Below, piece by piece: positions 37,547 through 50,190 of a stretch of DNA of 64,000 nucleotides. The number at the start of each line of letters is the position of its first letter. The first letter of the stretch is position 1. The notes beneath the pieces were generated by a model. The model was given only the letters and a program-made list of their open reading frames with translations, was not told the DNA's origin and made no database searches. Origin of the DNA: Carposina sasakii (lineage: Eukaryota; Arthropoda; Insecta; Lepidoptera; Carposinidae); the NCBI GenBank assembly GCA_014607495.2, contig CP053149.1, positions 14,210,120-14,274,119 of the forward strand. The letters run 5' to 3'. A program made the position numbers and the translations under genes.

Positions 37547-39714
37547 TTAGCCTATTGATTTCCAAAAAGTTTTTCCTTTCTGGTAACACCGCTGCAGGCC
37601 AGGCAAAACCAATCGATTCGGAGACCAAAACACAGTTTGTTTAACCGGCAGTAGGTATCTGTCCAAAAAGATAAGTCGTGGATTGAATCCTGGCTCCCTG
37701 ACAAACTCCGAGAATAGTAACTTGAAACTGGTTGTATTACATCGCTTGTAGTAAACCAAGGTGAGTTTAAAGATATAAATAAAAGCATCAATGTATTCTG
37801 TGTTGCTGGTAAAGTTGTAGCTAAAGAAGTTGAAACCGAGGCGTTTGAACTGAAAAACGCTATCATCACGAGCGCATCCCGCTCGAAAATGGCCGTAGTA
37901 ATGGTATTTGTTTGTTGATTTTCTCTGTTTCGGACTGTAACTCGATTTGCTTTTTGTTCCTTGAACACAAAGGCGACCAAATTTTGTTAGTATGAGTTTC
38001 TCGGTCGTGCCTGAGAGCAACGTGACGGAGTTTTTTTAGAGTAGGAGGATACACGACCGATCCGTGCACAATCAATTATTGGTGTCATTAAAACAAATAT
38101 TGAGTTACAATTTCGTTTCAGCCGCATCGATGACGGGGTTTCTAACCCCATCAGTTTGATGGGTGGTCAAGTCTGGAATTTGTGCTTAATTTAAAAACAT
38201 AAAAAAAGAGATCGATAATCTGTTGAATGTTGAATAAATCAAATCGTATTTCCTCTGATTGCCAAATCCGCGTAGTCAATGACTACAGTTTTACTTAAGC
38301 AATTAACTAAACCCTTTGTTGTTCCAACTAAACAATGGTCGAATCGAGTTAGTACGTTCCGATTGAATTGATCACAGAAGTCATCGGCGTGTACAAGAAA
38401 CGGTGTGAATGTCCTCAGCAATTTATTTTAAATTAAGTCTCGTGGTCGTAGAAAAAAAACGGAAACGCCAGTGATTGCGGAGTAGATCCCATTGTCACAT
38501 CCGGAGGAGAGTTAAAGCATGATATAAGAAAAACAATAGAACGTTTTCATAAGAAGTGTAGGTACTAATTTTCAGCGAATACAAGCTTGTAAGCACTTGC
38601 TGGATGAGAGAAAAAAGGTGATGCTTACGGACTTATATTTTTTAAAAACAAATCAAATCTAACCTACGGAGCGTATTTCCTATTAACACCATCTACAATA
38701 TTCCTTTTACTATGGTCAGGAAGGGTCACTCGGATGACATTATTCGAGAATACACGAAAATTATACGCCGATTGATTTATGACACCGCAAATGGTAACCA
38801 TGAATCTGTCCGCACGCAAAATACATAATCGACTTTGCTTCGATACTTTAAAACGCACATTGCATTGGCAGATAGAGCGATCGGCTTTTCAATATTATGA
38901 CAATATATAGATTACCATGTCGCACTCTTTAATAATACTGCAGTATGTCCGGCGCCGCAGACACGTGCATAATAGCCGTTATTGCAATACCGCAAGCCGT
39001 CTATGAACGGATGCGCGTAATGTTTCTAACGCGTCCGTTTCCGGGCTCAACAAAAACATGCATATTGAATTTTAAAAAATATAAATTCGAATCCCCCTAA
39101 CTGAATTTACACGATTCGGGGCACTAACGACACTAAAATAACAATTATGGCGACATAGATGCTATCAGTGTAATTTGGTGCGCGGACAAATTTCGTGTCG
39201 GGACGTAATCGCCGGCGCAGTTTTATTGTGTTATTTACACAAATAAAAACATTTATTTTTACATTTTCCCAAAATTAAATATGGACCAATTTGCTTTGGG
39301 AGCGGGAATTACGTTGTTAGTAATCGTGTGATTTGGACGAGGGCAAGTATCTCGTACCTATCTCGTTTGGTATTCATGGTGTTATTACTTTAGTGTAATT
39401 TGTGTAATTACTCTGTGGAGGAAGTCCTGCTCGTTTCGTAATCAGTTGTGTGTAATGTGTAATCAGTTTCAGTTTATCTAGCGGATTATAATAATTATGT
39501 TTCATTATAATACATTTATTTCAGATAAATATAAGAATGAGATAAGCCTAGTTATGTGTAGGTACATATTTAAATATCCATTAAACTGGATAAATGCCTT
39601 ATGTGATTTGAAAATAATTACTTACCTATATGACCATTACATGTGAATAACTATGTATTTGATACTTTACTATTCCCACATTTAGGGATATCCTTATTTT
39701 AGTTTGATAGTTTA
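37547..39714. other. Largely unique, more GC-balanced block 2-4 kb upstream of the putative al promoter
   Basis: At 37547-38075 three overlapping - strand frames (157, 142 and 69 codons) are open at once. None has a recognisable motif, so this reflects composition rather than a known gene. At 38930-39420 there is a CpG-containing stretch (gtccggcgccgcagacacgt, tcgccggcgcagttttattg) without family A-D repeats. It could be a regulatory region or an alternative promoter for the homeobox gene; that is inference. Confidence 0.35.
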
Positions 39715-39839
39715 GTCTACCAAAAAGTACGGATTATCTTTTGACAAGAAACTAGGTTGGTAAAAAGAAACAACTTTCATTATGGGACCAACTGCGAAAT
39801 AGTGAAAAAAGATAATCAGTAGGTACTTTTTGGTAGACC
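39715..39839. mobile_element. 125-bp MITE
   Basis: The termini gtctaccaaaaagtac (from 39715) and gtactttttggtagac (to about 39838) are 16-bp exact inverted repeats around a unique, non-coding centre. Confidence 0.85.
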
Positions 39840-41499
39840 TTATAAAATTATTTGTTATAATTTGTGTTAATAATATTTTACTTATGTAAGTAGGTAGATA
39901 ATGCAAGTTGCATTGCAACTATAGTTTTGATTTTGTTTTTAGACGCTGTCAAGTCAAATCATGTTGAAATGACTGAAAGACCTTAATAAAATTAACTAAT
40001 GGAATTTATTGATCTATAATAAAAACATTTATTTTCACGAACTTCTACCTAATCAAATGGCTATATCATTTAGGTTCCCTGTAAATTTATAAGAACTAGG
40101 TGCAATGAAAATACCAAATTAAATGCTTTCTATCATCATTGCAATAATTCAACAAGTCACTAGCATTAGGAAACGTGTCATTTTGTTGCCATTTACAGTA
40201 CATTAAGACTTTCTACATGTGAGTAAATTATGTTAAACAAACAATCCGTAAAGAGATTTCTTCATATGATTACTACAATGTGGAATTGCACGCTATACCT
40301 AAATGTCATTTTAATGGTCATAATTGCAGTTCAGCTTGGAAACTAATTACGGTAAATGTTTGAGCAAAACCATAGCAAAACTACCTATGCAATTTATGAT
40401 TGTAGAGTTTACAAAGTAAGCAACCTTAACTAGGTAAACATTACGTTTCTACTTAACATGTCATATTTTAAAAGGATAGTAATTTTCCAAAAGCTTTTTC
40501 TTGCTACTTATATTTAATTTATTATTGTGTTGGAATAAATCAATATTACCTACTGAGAACTAACAACATACAAGTTCATACTTAGTAATTCAATGTCCGC
40601 GTTTTCATAACGCACAAGAAATTTAGCATCAATTAACGTTTTAAACTATTAACAATGGAGTGCAACCATAACATTTAGATATCGCAAACAATAAACAACA
40701 CCATCAACATCATCTAAAGCCAACTTTTATACCTCCAGATGTTATTAAGCGCGCCTTTCATTAGTAACATCATTCGGCTAACTAAGTTACTAAGTTGCAT
40801 GTTGCAGCATCCCATCGATCGCTTTTACAGCCTTAGGGGCAATTATAACAAAGACGCCGACAATCGCCATTAAAACAGTACTTACATGAGGTCATTATAT
40901 TAAATTTTCATTGCATCTAATTGGACCCCTAATACGGCATTCAATTGGCGAATGAAAAACGCGGAATTGTTCGCTAAAGCACTTTATGGTTATGGTTCGA
41001 CAGGCACGAGCTTGCGACTTTGTGTGTGATCAATAGGAAAGGAATGTTGAATTGTTCACACTGCATTTTAATAGGTGAAGCTAGGCAGATAATTAACTTA
41101 GGATACCTATGTGCAGTCTACCTATATTAGGTAGGTAAACTGCCTATTCTATTTCAATTGTTGTTCTTTGTGTATTAATAAAAAAACAAAAGAGCACTTA
41201 AGTTTTCCTTATATCCGTATTATTTTCAAAATATACCTACCAAATTTTTGATTAACCAAATAATTTATCGATACAAATCAGGCTATAACTTAACACATCC
41301 CTCGACAATTTTTATAATTTGTTCAAGCTCAAATCACCCATTACCCCTCCGCATACTCAATTACATCGCTTGTGGGCTACAGTTAGGCTTTTGACACGGC
41401 AGACAAACGCATATATCGTGACTGTGGCCAGTAAACTCGGTTTGTTGATAAAGTCAATTAGTCGTATCGAAGTAGGGACCCGTATCAGTGATTCGGGCC
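39840..41499. other. Gene-free stretch upstream of the putative al promoter
   Basis: AT-rich and almost free of the repeat families seen elsewhere. Near 40850-41000 lies a block with several homeodomain-type TAATTG/CAATTG cores (ctaattggacccctaatacg, cattcaattggcg). No gene is supported. Confidence 0.4.
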
Positions 41500-41642
41500 C
41501 ACCCTCACACCGCTGCGGTATCAGAGCTTCGTTATTGGCCGGGCGTACCGCAGGGGAGTGGCCTAGAGCCGCCGTATTTTTTATTATACATTTCGAGCCA
41601 TGCGTAGGCGACTAAAACGAGCCGGCTTTATTCTCTACCAGT
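41500..41642 (+). promoter_or_regulatory. Putative promoter of the aristaless-type gene
   Basis: A GC-rich patch with an inverted CCAAT box (attgg at 41534-41538, in ttattggccgggc), a TATA-like ttattatac near 41581, and an initiator-like ccagt at 41638-41642 close to the arthropod TCAGT consensus. It lies just before the probable non-coding exon 1. Predicted from motifs only. The 98-codon frame across it is not thought to be a gene. Confidence 0.35.
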
Positions 41643-41816
41643 CGATTGAAGGCGTTGGAGTGTCATAGTTTATTTCTCTGTTGTCGTTGGAAACGTCACG
41701 GACTGTCATGTAAATTGTGGCGTTCATTGACGGCCAATTTATTCGTGTTATCTTTTCGTGCGAAATAAGGACTTAGATTGTTGGTGTTAGGTGATTTCTC
41801 GAGTGATTTGTGGGAG
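41640..41816 (+). other. al: Probable non-coding exon 1 of the aristaless-type gene
   Basis: It ends at a near-ideal 5' splice site (tgggag|gtaagtcacc, junction 41816/41817). About 177 bp contain only one ATG, at 41708-41710, followed at once by TAA, so this would be 5' UTR with a minimal start-stop upstream ORF. Splicing to the acceptor at 51828-51829 would make the ATG at 51847 the next start. No other donor of equal quality with the right layout was seen upstream of the homeobox exons, but the link is inference. Confidence 0.4.
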
Positions 41817-43118
41817 GTAAGTCACCATTGTTTTATTTCCACGGCCAATATTTTTTATTTGTCATAATAATAAGTGTTTATTAGTAGATAGGTACCATTT
41901 TTATTGCTTTTTAATAATTATTAGTGGTTTTATAGAGCTTTTAAACATATCTTTCTTAAGAAGAGCTCAATTACAAGCACCTAAGTCTAATCAAGCATAA
42001 TTTAATAGATATCAATTTAATGCAAATTCATAGAAATCAATATTGTCTAGTAAAATAGATGGAGGACTCCAATAAATAACTATATTAATACGTACCTACT
42101 ATATATAAAATATAAATAGCTCAAATTAAAATATATAAGTATTATGCATTGATATTTGATAATGTTTATAAACTATGAAAATTACAATTGAATTGTTAAA
42201 ATTTAAAAACAACATGATTAAATTCATTTATTATCCCCTATAAATAAAATTATAATACATATTGCCTATTAAATTCGGATTTACAATTTAAATATCCATT
42301 AAAATAACTTGTCTGCATAATTTTGCAATATTCTGCGATATAGAAGTAACGAAAACATTAATTCTAACATGTTCGAAACTATTTTAGAAAACTTAGCAAA
42401 ACGCGTCATACCTCCCGCTGATAATGATAACAATTTCGTAATTAAAATAATGGCATTATTTAATAATGGGACGGACTTATTTCATTAATCAAAGCCTAAC
42501 TTGACGGCTCCCATCATATTTTTTGGACTCAAGAAGCATAATGTTTGATATTTTAAGGGCATTTGCATAATTAGGTGAATTTTATTGCTTTATTGAATTA
42601 GGGCCGATGTCAGGCTCAAAATTGGACCCAGCGGGGTTCCTTGTGTTGTTAATTTTGTTTATAGGCATGTATTATGGTCGGTTTTGAATATTATTTCCAT
42701 ATTTCAAACTCTATAAAGGTTGTTAGAGACTCTAACCGACAACAATGGACCATTTTACGTTATTGATCTTGATTTCATTGACCTTTTATAGTATCACGAG
42801 TTTGAAAACATCTTTTATTGCTCTGTAAACGTTAATTTATGTCGAATTCAAGAATTTGAATAAGAAATATTTATCTTGTAAATAAAACTGTTGTGTGTAT
42901 TTAATTGACATTGTTATACAATGCATGTTACTACTACTATACCTAAATTATTATTTAAAATGTATTCAGCAATATTAGGTATCCAAGTTTATTATATAAA
43001 AATGAAAGAATTATAATTACCTACACACACAATACAACACTCTGATATCTGTATTAGGATATCAAGTCGATCTCACGTACAGACACCAGTGTTCACTAAA
43101 TTGAGTTCTCACATCACA

Positions 43119-43307
43119 ATGCCCTGTGGAAAGAGTGATTTTAACCCATTTTTTACTAAAGGGTTGGCCGATCTCAATTCGATTAACATCACCAGTTGCG
43201 ACAGACCTCCTGCTACCATTTGCGTCGATGAAAACATTGATGACGCAAGACTTTGTGTATCGAAGTACAGAGGTCCTTTTAAAATGGGAGCTGTAGTATC
43301 TTCGTGA
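43119..43307 (+). other. Orphan 62-aa open frame inside intron 1
   Basis: It starts at a true ATG (MPCGKSDFNPFF) and ends at TGA, with balanced composition and two Cys-containing patches (ITSCDRPP, RLCVSKY). An acceptor-like ctcacgtacag lies about 36 bp before the ATG. The only phase-compatible donors for joining exon 2 (for example AGAG|GTCCTT) are weak. It could be an alternative first coding exon, an unrelated small gene, or chance. No family recognised. Confidence 0.2.
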
Positions 43308-44039
43308 TGACTTGCGGATGCCCCTTGAATGCGAGCAGCATTGTTGATTGTATTAGACTTAATTAGATCTTAATTAACATTCTAGTTTCTCATTACACGC
43401 TTCTCGGAGCTACTATCGGGTAATAGGAAAGTCAATTTACATCCACACGGCCAACATCTTGATGATTTTTTTTATGAACCTCTTTTATTTAATTGTTACT
43501 TGTAATTTGACTGTGGCCATGAAATTGGAAAAGCCGTTGATGATTTTGACGCAATTTCTATTAAAATGATTGACCTATGGAATAAAAAAAAATCTTTGAT
43601 TTTATACTAATCTCATTTATGCAGGGTGCTTTCAATTAATTTGCAATAAAGCTAGATAGAGGGATCAAACACTAATATAGAAATAAAATGCTTGTTTTAA
43701 TTATTTAAACATCAATAAAATTGTTTGAATTTTATAGTATTATTAAGATCGACATCAAATGTTCGCTATAAATGCGAAATTTAATACCGTGTTAGATAAA
43801 TCAATAAGAAGTTTTGAATATAACGTGTGTAGTATCAATAATGACATTATACAGTAAAAAAGTTATAAAATCAATTTATATTATGTACTTAATACAAATA
43901 AATTTCTATCAGACATGGCATAGGCAATTACTGTGTCTATAAAAACTTAAACTTTGTTCAACAAGTCTAGTAGACATAGTTTTGTTTAGACCCTTGGTAC
44001 CTAATTGAGCCAAACAACTCGCATCACAAATCTCCAATT

Positions 44040-44360
44040 TCTTACCAATCCTCATCCATTTCAATCCATCTGTTCTCCAGCAATTGTCACCATTGTGAGT
44101 GGTGCATAATTAATTAGGATTTGTTTGGAAACCTTGGACAATGGTAAATGCCAGGGTTATCAGGTAGCCGGTGAGTCACGGCTTATCTGCCGTTCCTCGG
44201 GCGTAATCCCGAGCTCCATTAACACTTAGCCCACTAATGGACAAAAACATTAATCCCCAATTCTTAGACACTGCTGATAAAGCGAAGTGCAAAACGGATA
44301 CCATTTCGGGCATGAACTTTAAGAGGGTTTACGGGTATCGAAACGTTGCTGAGAGTGTTA
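44040..44360. promoter_or_regulatory. Candidate cis-regulatory block in intron 1
   Basis: Unique, more GC-balanced sequence lacking open frames. It contains a palindromic TAATTAATTA (44107-44116, two homeodomain half-sites two bases apart), an ACAATGG SOX-type core, and a facing pair ccattaac ... ctaatgg. This density is unlike the surrounding AT-rich intron. Function is inferred from motifs and position only. Confidence 0.3.
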
Positions 44361-45288
44361 TAATAAACAAATCCAGCGTAAAACGATATAAATGAACCTC
44401 ATACATAATTTTCAATTTACCAGATAATTTGATCAGTACCTAAATTTTAACATATTTATAAAATATTACTCCTACACCAAAGTGTCTTTACTCTTTATCT
44501 CATTATTTTTATAGTTTATTATACTTATAAAGAATAGGTATCTTATGTACAGTAACTTAAAAAAAAGCACACAATCATTTAATAACTTACAAAGTAATAT
44601 ATATGTATGTTGCAAAGTACGTAGGTATCTATACTCGCAAACAAACAGGACAGAATCAACCATTATACTTCCTTCAATTGTAAAAAAAAAAACTAAAATG
44701 AATAGAAGACATACTTTAGTCTATGTCTACAAATACCTTAATGCTTCACGACACGAAATACTAATCCCTAGAGGCGCCAACGTATCTCTCTAAATCCTAT
44801 TATGTATTCTAAAACTATGGCTTAAAGAACTGGTGTTATCTTGCTAGAAATTGAATGTATCTACTTAATCAGCTCAAGGCATTTCTCTTGGACAGATGAA
44901 TTTTAATCACCAGGAACATGATTGTTGCCTTGTTTATTATCTAATTAATTTAAAGTGTGTACCTACTTGTTTATTAATTTATTTTACCACTATGAGTAGG
45001 TAGAATTTCCTAATTATGAAATTACTAAGAAAATGAACTATATCAAAGAATATCTAAGCAAATACCTAATAATTTAATTTTTTTTCTGGGTGAACTACAG
45101 TTGATATTTAACTCCAGCTAAATAACTGCTGGAGTGTCTTATTCTATTATATTCTTTAAGATTTGACTTTAAATCATAATTATTCTTGAAATAACTTTAT
45201 ACAACTTTCGTATAACCAATCCTAGCCGTTAAGTTTCGAGAATGTATAAAGTTATCTTTTTGTTTTTATCTAAAGTCAAACTATTCTG

Positions 45289-45420
45289 GTGTTATTACAA
45301 AAGAGTGTCTAAAGTTAGACTCGATTTAAATATGACATTTGACAGCGATATGTATGGTATATCTGCCAAATTTAGAGCATGATTAGCTTGAAAAATGTTT
45401 AAATTCTTTTGTAATAACAC
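45289..45420. mobile_element. 132-bp MITE in intron 1
   Basis: The exact 16-bp inverted termini are gtgttattacaaaaga (45289-45304) and tcttttgtaataacac (45405-45420). The interior is non-coding. Confidence 0.85.
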
Positions 45421-47913
45421 GGTTCATGTTTGAGAACATTATACATGTCATTGCAACATGTATGAGATGAGATATAGCGACAGATATGCGATGTGATAGT
45501 TTTCCAATTATGACTTTAAGTAGTAGAGGTATAATAATGCCAATGAAATAGGTAGGTATACAAGACGGATTTAATCATTCAGTTTTAAAGTAAATTCGAT
45601 TGAAATATGTTATTTTCCAAAGTAGTAAAAAATACAAAAGTAATGTTACTTACCAATTAATTGTCACCTCACCCTCAGGATATTCAGCATATCGACCATT
45701 TTGACTACCCTAGTTACTATTCCATTCGCTCCGAAGCTCATGATCATTATTCTCTATGGTTTCGAATGAGTTGTGAACATCCGAAGCAATTTCGTAGTAG
45801 GGTCAAAGGCTTCGATTCGGTCGGGCTTCGGTCGGACCGAAAGATTCGCAAGCGGCATTTTAGAGTAGACCCCCTGGTTAGTTCCCTTCCTGCAAGAAAA
45901 ATAACAATTTAAAGTGACAATTCATTAGACAGCACGGTAAACCAATGTATTTACCGTGTTTGTTTAACTTTTTATGTTTAGCTTTATAGTATTTCTGAAA
46001 GTAAAATTTTATGCTCATGTAGTTTACAGCTCTGTTTACTATGCCCAAAGCGTCACGTCCTAGATCACTAAAGTCGATTTTTTGCTCGCCATAACAAGTA
46101 TTCTTCTACAGCATTAAATTACGGCGAACTTTTCGATATTTATGGGTAAGGAATTAATTGATACACAAGATCGTTCGCTGGGTAATTGAATAATCGATTA
46201 ATATGCGTATTCCTTATTCACACATTTTCAATTTACATCAAACAATTTCAGAGTAATTATGTGCGTAAATGGAAAGGTCTTTTCTTTTCGTAAATGGAAT
46301 GGAAAGGGTTCCGTATGTGAAGAAAAGTATGGGATAAATCTGTTGTCCGATAATAAAAAAATTGTTATTTTAAATTTTGTAATTGAAGTAAATGTCGATA
46401 TTTCAATTCACTTAAATGTTATAATCATTGTTCAAATATCGAAATAAATTTCATAAATTATTAAACTTAATACTCTAGAAATCGCAAAATCCCTTTATTT
46501 ATAAATAATACATGACAACGCTTGCCTTAAAGTAAAGTTTTCTACAAATATTTTTTTGTAACATACCTATCTCTACGTTGAGTTGGAATGTGGAGTTAAA
46601 AAAAATCGACGCTACTTGGACTATTCATACCAATTAGTTTTAAACTGCTTAAATATAAGTAATCACAACCTTTACCTTTCAGTAAATAATACTGGAGATA
46701 TACCTACATCCATTGCAAAAAAAATGCTAGATGGTTACAATACCTACCGTCTACTAAAGGAAAGTAGACTCTAAATCGATGACAAATTCCAAGAACAATC
46801 ATCTTTGAATAATAAAATAAAACAAATACTATATAACAACGGTACATCTAACCAATAACAATTCAGTTAAACCGAGCACGAGCGAGATCGATCATAACCA
46901 GGTTCAGTTCAAATTGTCCGGAAAAAACTATTGATTCGATATCGAATGAAAATCGGAGGCAAATGAACTCGATACTGCTAAATCTATTGCAAAAAGTATG
47001 TATTGGACATGGAGACTTCTCCATGGTATTGGATGAGGTTGGGAATACATTTAGCTTTCTTGGAAAACTTTGGCAAATCTGTAGAAGTTATGCGAACGCA
47101 TGGTGCACACGAAATAGCACAGAGACTGCAATTTTTGCTTGCTATAATTATGTGACAGTGCACATAAGTAATTCCTCTGAAATACAGTTTAAACTTTGTA
47201 TAGTTATAGCTGATACTATGAACCAAAAAAAATAGAACAGTTTAAAGCTAGCGTAGAGCCACACCATAAGAATTTTCCGATAATCGACTGTCTGTCTCTG
47301 GACAATGAATACTGATGCTCGTCTTAATTGCTATACCTTTATTTAAGTTGCTTATTATTTTCCAAAATGCAAAGAAGAGGTTGACCGTATCGTCGACAAT
47401 CTGTTTTTACTTCGTTAATTCGAGCGAATTTCACTTGACAACATTTTTTGTGCTTATAGCCTAATTTCAGAGAAATTTAAACTTAGACAAAAACTAAAAG
47501 GCCTGGTAAAGTGAGAATTGAGCCGCATCCATTCGTGACCGAGATAATGAGGAATGTAAATTTAATAAAAATATAACTAAAACAACTGTTTAGGCGATGC
47601 GCAAGTAAATTCCAGTGGGTACAATAATGATTTCTGACGAAGTGAAGTTAATCGTAACAGTAAAAAGAAACAAGTGTTATGTATAGATAATTCGAAACAC
47701 GAAATATTTCACAATTGCATTTTAAAAAACGAGTAGATACAATACGCAAACAGCGTGAACGTTTAGCTATAGTAGCCTATGTCCATGGGTTTATGAGCAG
47801 ATGCGCGCGCGCAGGTGCAGTCACGGACTTTAGACACAACCGCAGAGAATTTTCTATCCAGTGCGGAATTATCGATCACTTTATAGGCTTTTGTTTCTAG
47901 CCATTTTCTAAAC

Positions 47914-48110
47914 CAGCCTTTCCCAAAGTGGGCGATAACGCCCCCCTATGGGCGCTACAGGCCTAAAGGGGGGAGACCCAGAAAAAAAGTGGGGCTTTGT
48001 GTAGAGGTTTCGGAGTTATAGTAGTTTTTAAGCAGGTGAAAAAATGGAGGCGCTAAAAAATAATTTATTCTTAAAGTGGACAGTAGACAAAATAAGTTTG
48101 GCAACCGCTG
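47914..48110. mobile_element. hAT-type MITE, 197 bp
   Basis: The ends are CAGCCTTTCCCAAAGTG on the left and, inward from the right, CAGCGGTTGCCAAACTT, the CAG...CCAA pattern of hAT elements. It is flanked by an 8-bp target duplication, ttctaaac (47906-47913) and ctctaaac (48111-48118), with one mismatch. An 8-bp duplication is diagnostic of hAT. No transposase. Confidence 0.88.
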
Positions 48111-48118
48111 CTCTAAAC

Positions 48119-50085
48119 GATAGTATCATCACCCTATATTCTTATTAAAACATGGGGTTTTGTAGAAACAATCTATGGGGATGATAATTTAAAGATAATG
48201 AGATATTTTCAAGAAAAGCACAAAGCTGTCAATGTGACTTAAAAATAAAATCCTTCATCCAGTTTCCAGGAAACTGCTAATTCGATGGCTAATTATCATG
48301 ATAATCGTTATTTTTACTAAGAATTCCACTGCTGAAAAAAGGCCTCACCACGTGGATAATATCTATTAAATTATGAGATGACATTATTTCCCGATGGGAC
48401 TTGCGTTTGTACGAGAATTTATACCATGGTAGCTCTAACTTAGAGGTTGCTTGCTCTCATGAAGATAGGAGGAAGACGTCAGAGTGCTGGTCTAACCTTA
48501 GAGTATCTTTAGCTCTTGTAGGAAGATCTTCAAGGATGTACCTATCGCAATAGTGCTCAACTTGTCTCATTGTCTCAAAACCCCTGCTTACTGCGGTCGA
48601 GACAAGGCGAGAGCTCTCATACGAGACTTCTAAGGCTCTATTACAAAAAAAAAACAATCAAAACTCCGCTGACAGGTTTCTAATTAGTTTCAGTCAGAAA
48701 TCTAATTATCTAAGTGTTTAATTGCGTTTCAGAGCTAATTTAGCGGTTAATTAGGTTTAGATACCTATCTGTTTCATTATGTTATGCAAACTGCTTTATA
48801 TTCACCTAATTAGGTTAGTAACTGTAGGTAGCACGTTTCAAACCTTCTGTAATGGCGATGAGGAAATTGTTACTGCAAATAATTAAAGTTAAGATTTTTT
48901 ATTGGAATAATTTTATAAGTTATGTTGCACACTTCTGCAAACCGGTTTGAGGTAATAAAATGGCTATGACAAATTCAGAGCTACCAACTTTTTATTTCTA
49001 ATTATTACTAATTATTAAAATCGTTTACAATATCTTGTAAGCGATATCCCATAAATAAATGTTCAAAGATATTACTTTACCTTTTGTAGCATTTTTCATT
49101 GACTTGAACCATTAATTGCTAAAGAACATATAATTTAATAGTTTATATATTACATACAAAAAAATATGAAATATACCATACAATAAATTTTGCGATCTAA
49201 CACTACGCATACGCAGTAAACGCAACGGTGTGCGGCGAACCTTGCGATTTTTTATGCAGTTTAAGGGTCCGATCACATTTGCGATTGTAGCGCATGACAT
49301 CATTCATGGCCTTTGTGGGCAGCCTGTGTGGTATACGGACGAGCCTAGTAAAGGCATTTTATTCACAAATTAAAGCCTATGTTAGCTTGTTATGTAAGCT
49401 TATTATGCATGCATAGACTGAAACGTGTTATGGTATTTTTTTAATAATAAGCCTATAATAATACGGGCTGGGATAAGGCTTAATATAATAATATTTTATA
49501 TAATAGTTATATAAACATATATAATTATAATAATAATCAATCCCAAAGTAAGCACACAGTTAACAGTGCATTATTTTACCGGCAAAAAGTTGGCTTAGTA
49601 TTAAAAGAAACAATTGTACTAAACGGTTGACAATCGCCAGTGTGAACCGTCGTTTAGGTTTCAAATTAGCAACTTGCTATTTTCTTAGGACCTGAGTTTT
49701 TTCGAACTATCTCCCCATTAGAGTCGACAGTATAATTGACGGGGAAAGTTGGTTTCTTGCACAATGGTAGCAATAAACGAGTAAAATGGTAAAAAATATT
49801 TTCACTCACCTAAGTGGTTGTTACGCACTTAGGCAGTTTAGTGTACCTACTGTGTAGAAGGGTAAAGAAATGCACTGATAGGATATATTTATAGCAATTT
49901 TTAGATATATTATTGGTGCGAAAAACAACTTTATCCAGGCAACTGAAAAAAAATCAACCAACAATTTTGCCGTAAATTTTGCTACTGTGAATAGCATACT
50001 TCCTTGTTAACTGTAAAACAAGTTTCATCAATTAACTGTCGGTATGTCAATTTTGGTTGTGAAAAAGTATACACATTAACATATT
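48119..50085. other. No recognisable feature (intron 1)
   Basis: AT-rich intronic sequence. The frames at 48457-48657 and 49112-49303 (- strand) carry no motif. Confidence 0.4.
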
Positions 50086-50190
50086 TCAGTCCACTGCTGG
50101 ACGTAGGCCTTTCTCAGGGTACGGTTATTACCATAGGAGGGTTTCCTCATAGATACCTCATAGATGTGCAGGCGGGTTGATGACTTGTGA
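50086..50190 (+). repeat. Family C repeat, short copy
   Basis: It contains tcagtccactgctggacgta and ggcctttctcagggtacg, then diverges. It is truncated on both sides. Confidence 0.7.

Noticed and set aside
41319..41615. 98-codon frame upstream of the putative promoter
   Set aside because: No ATG at its start, no known motif, and it spans the GC-rich promoter-like patch. It is best explained by fewer stops in GC-rich sequence.
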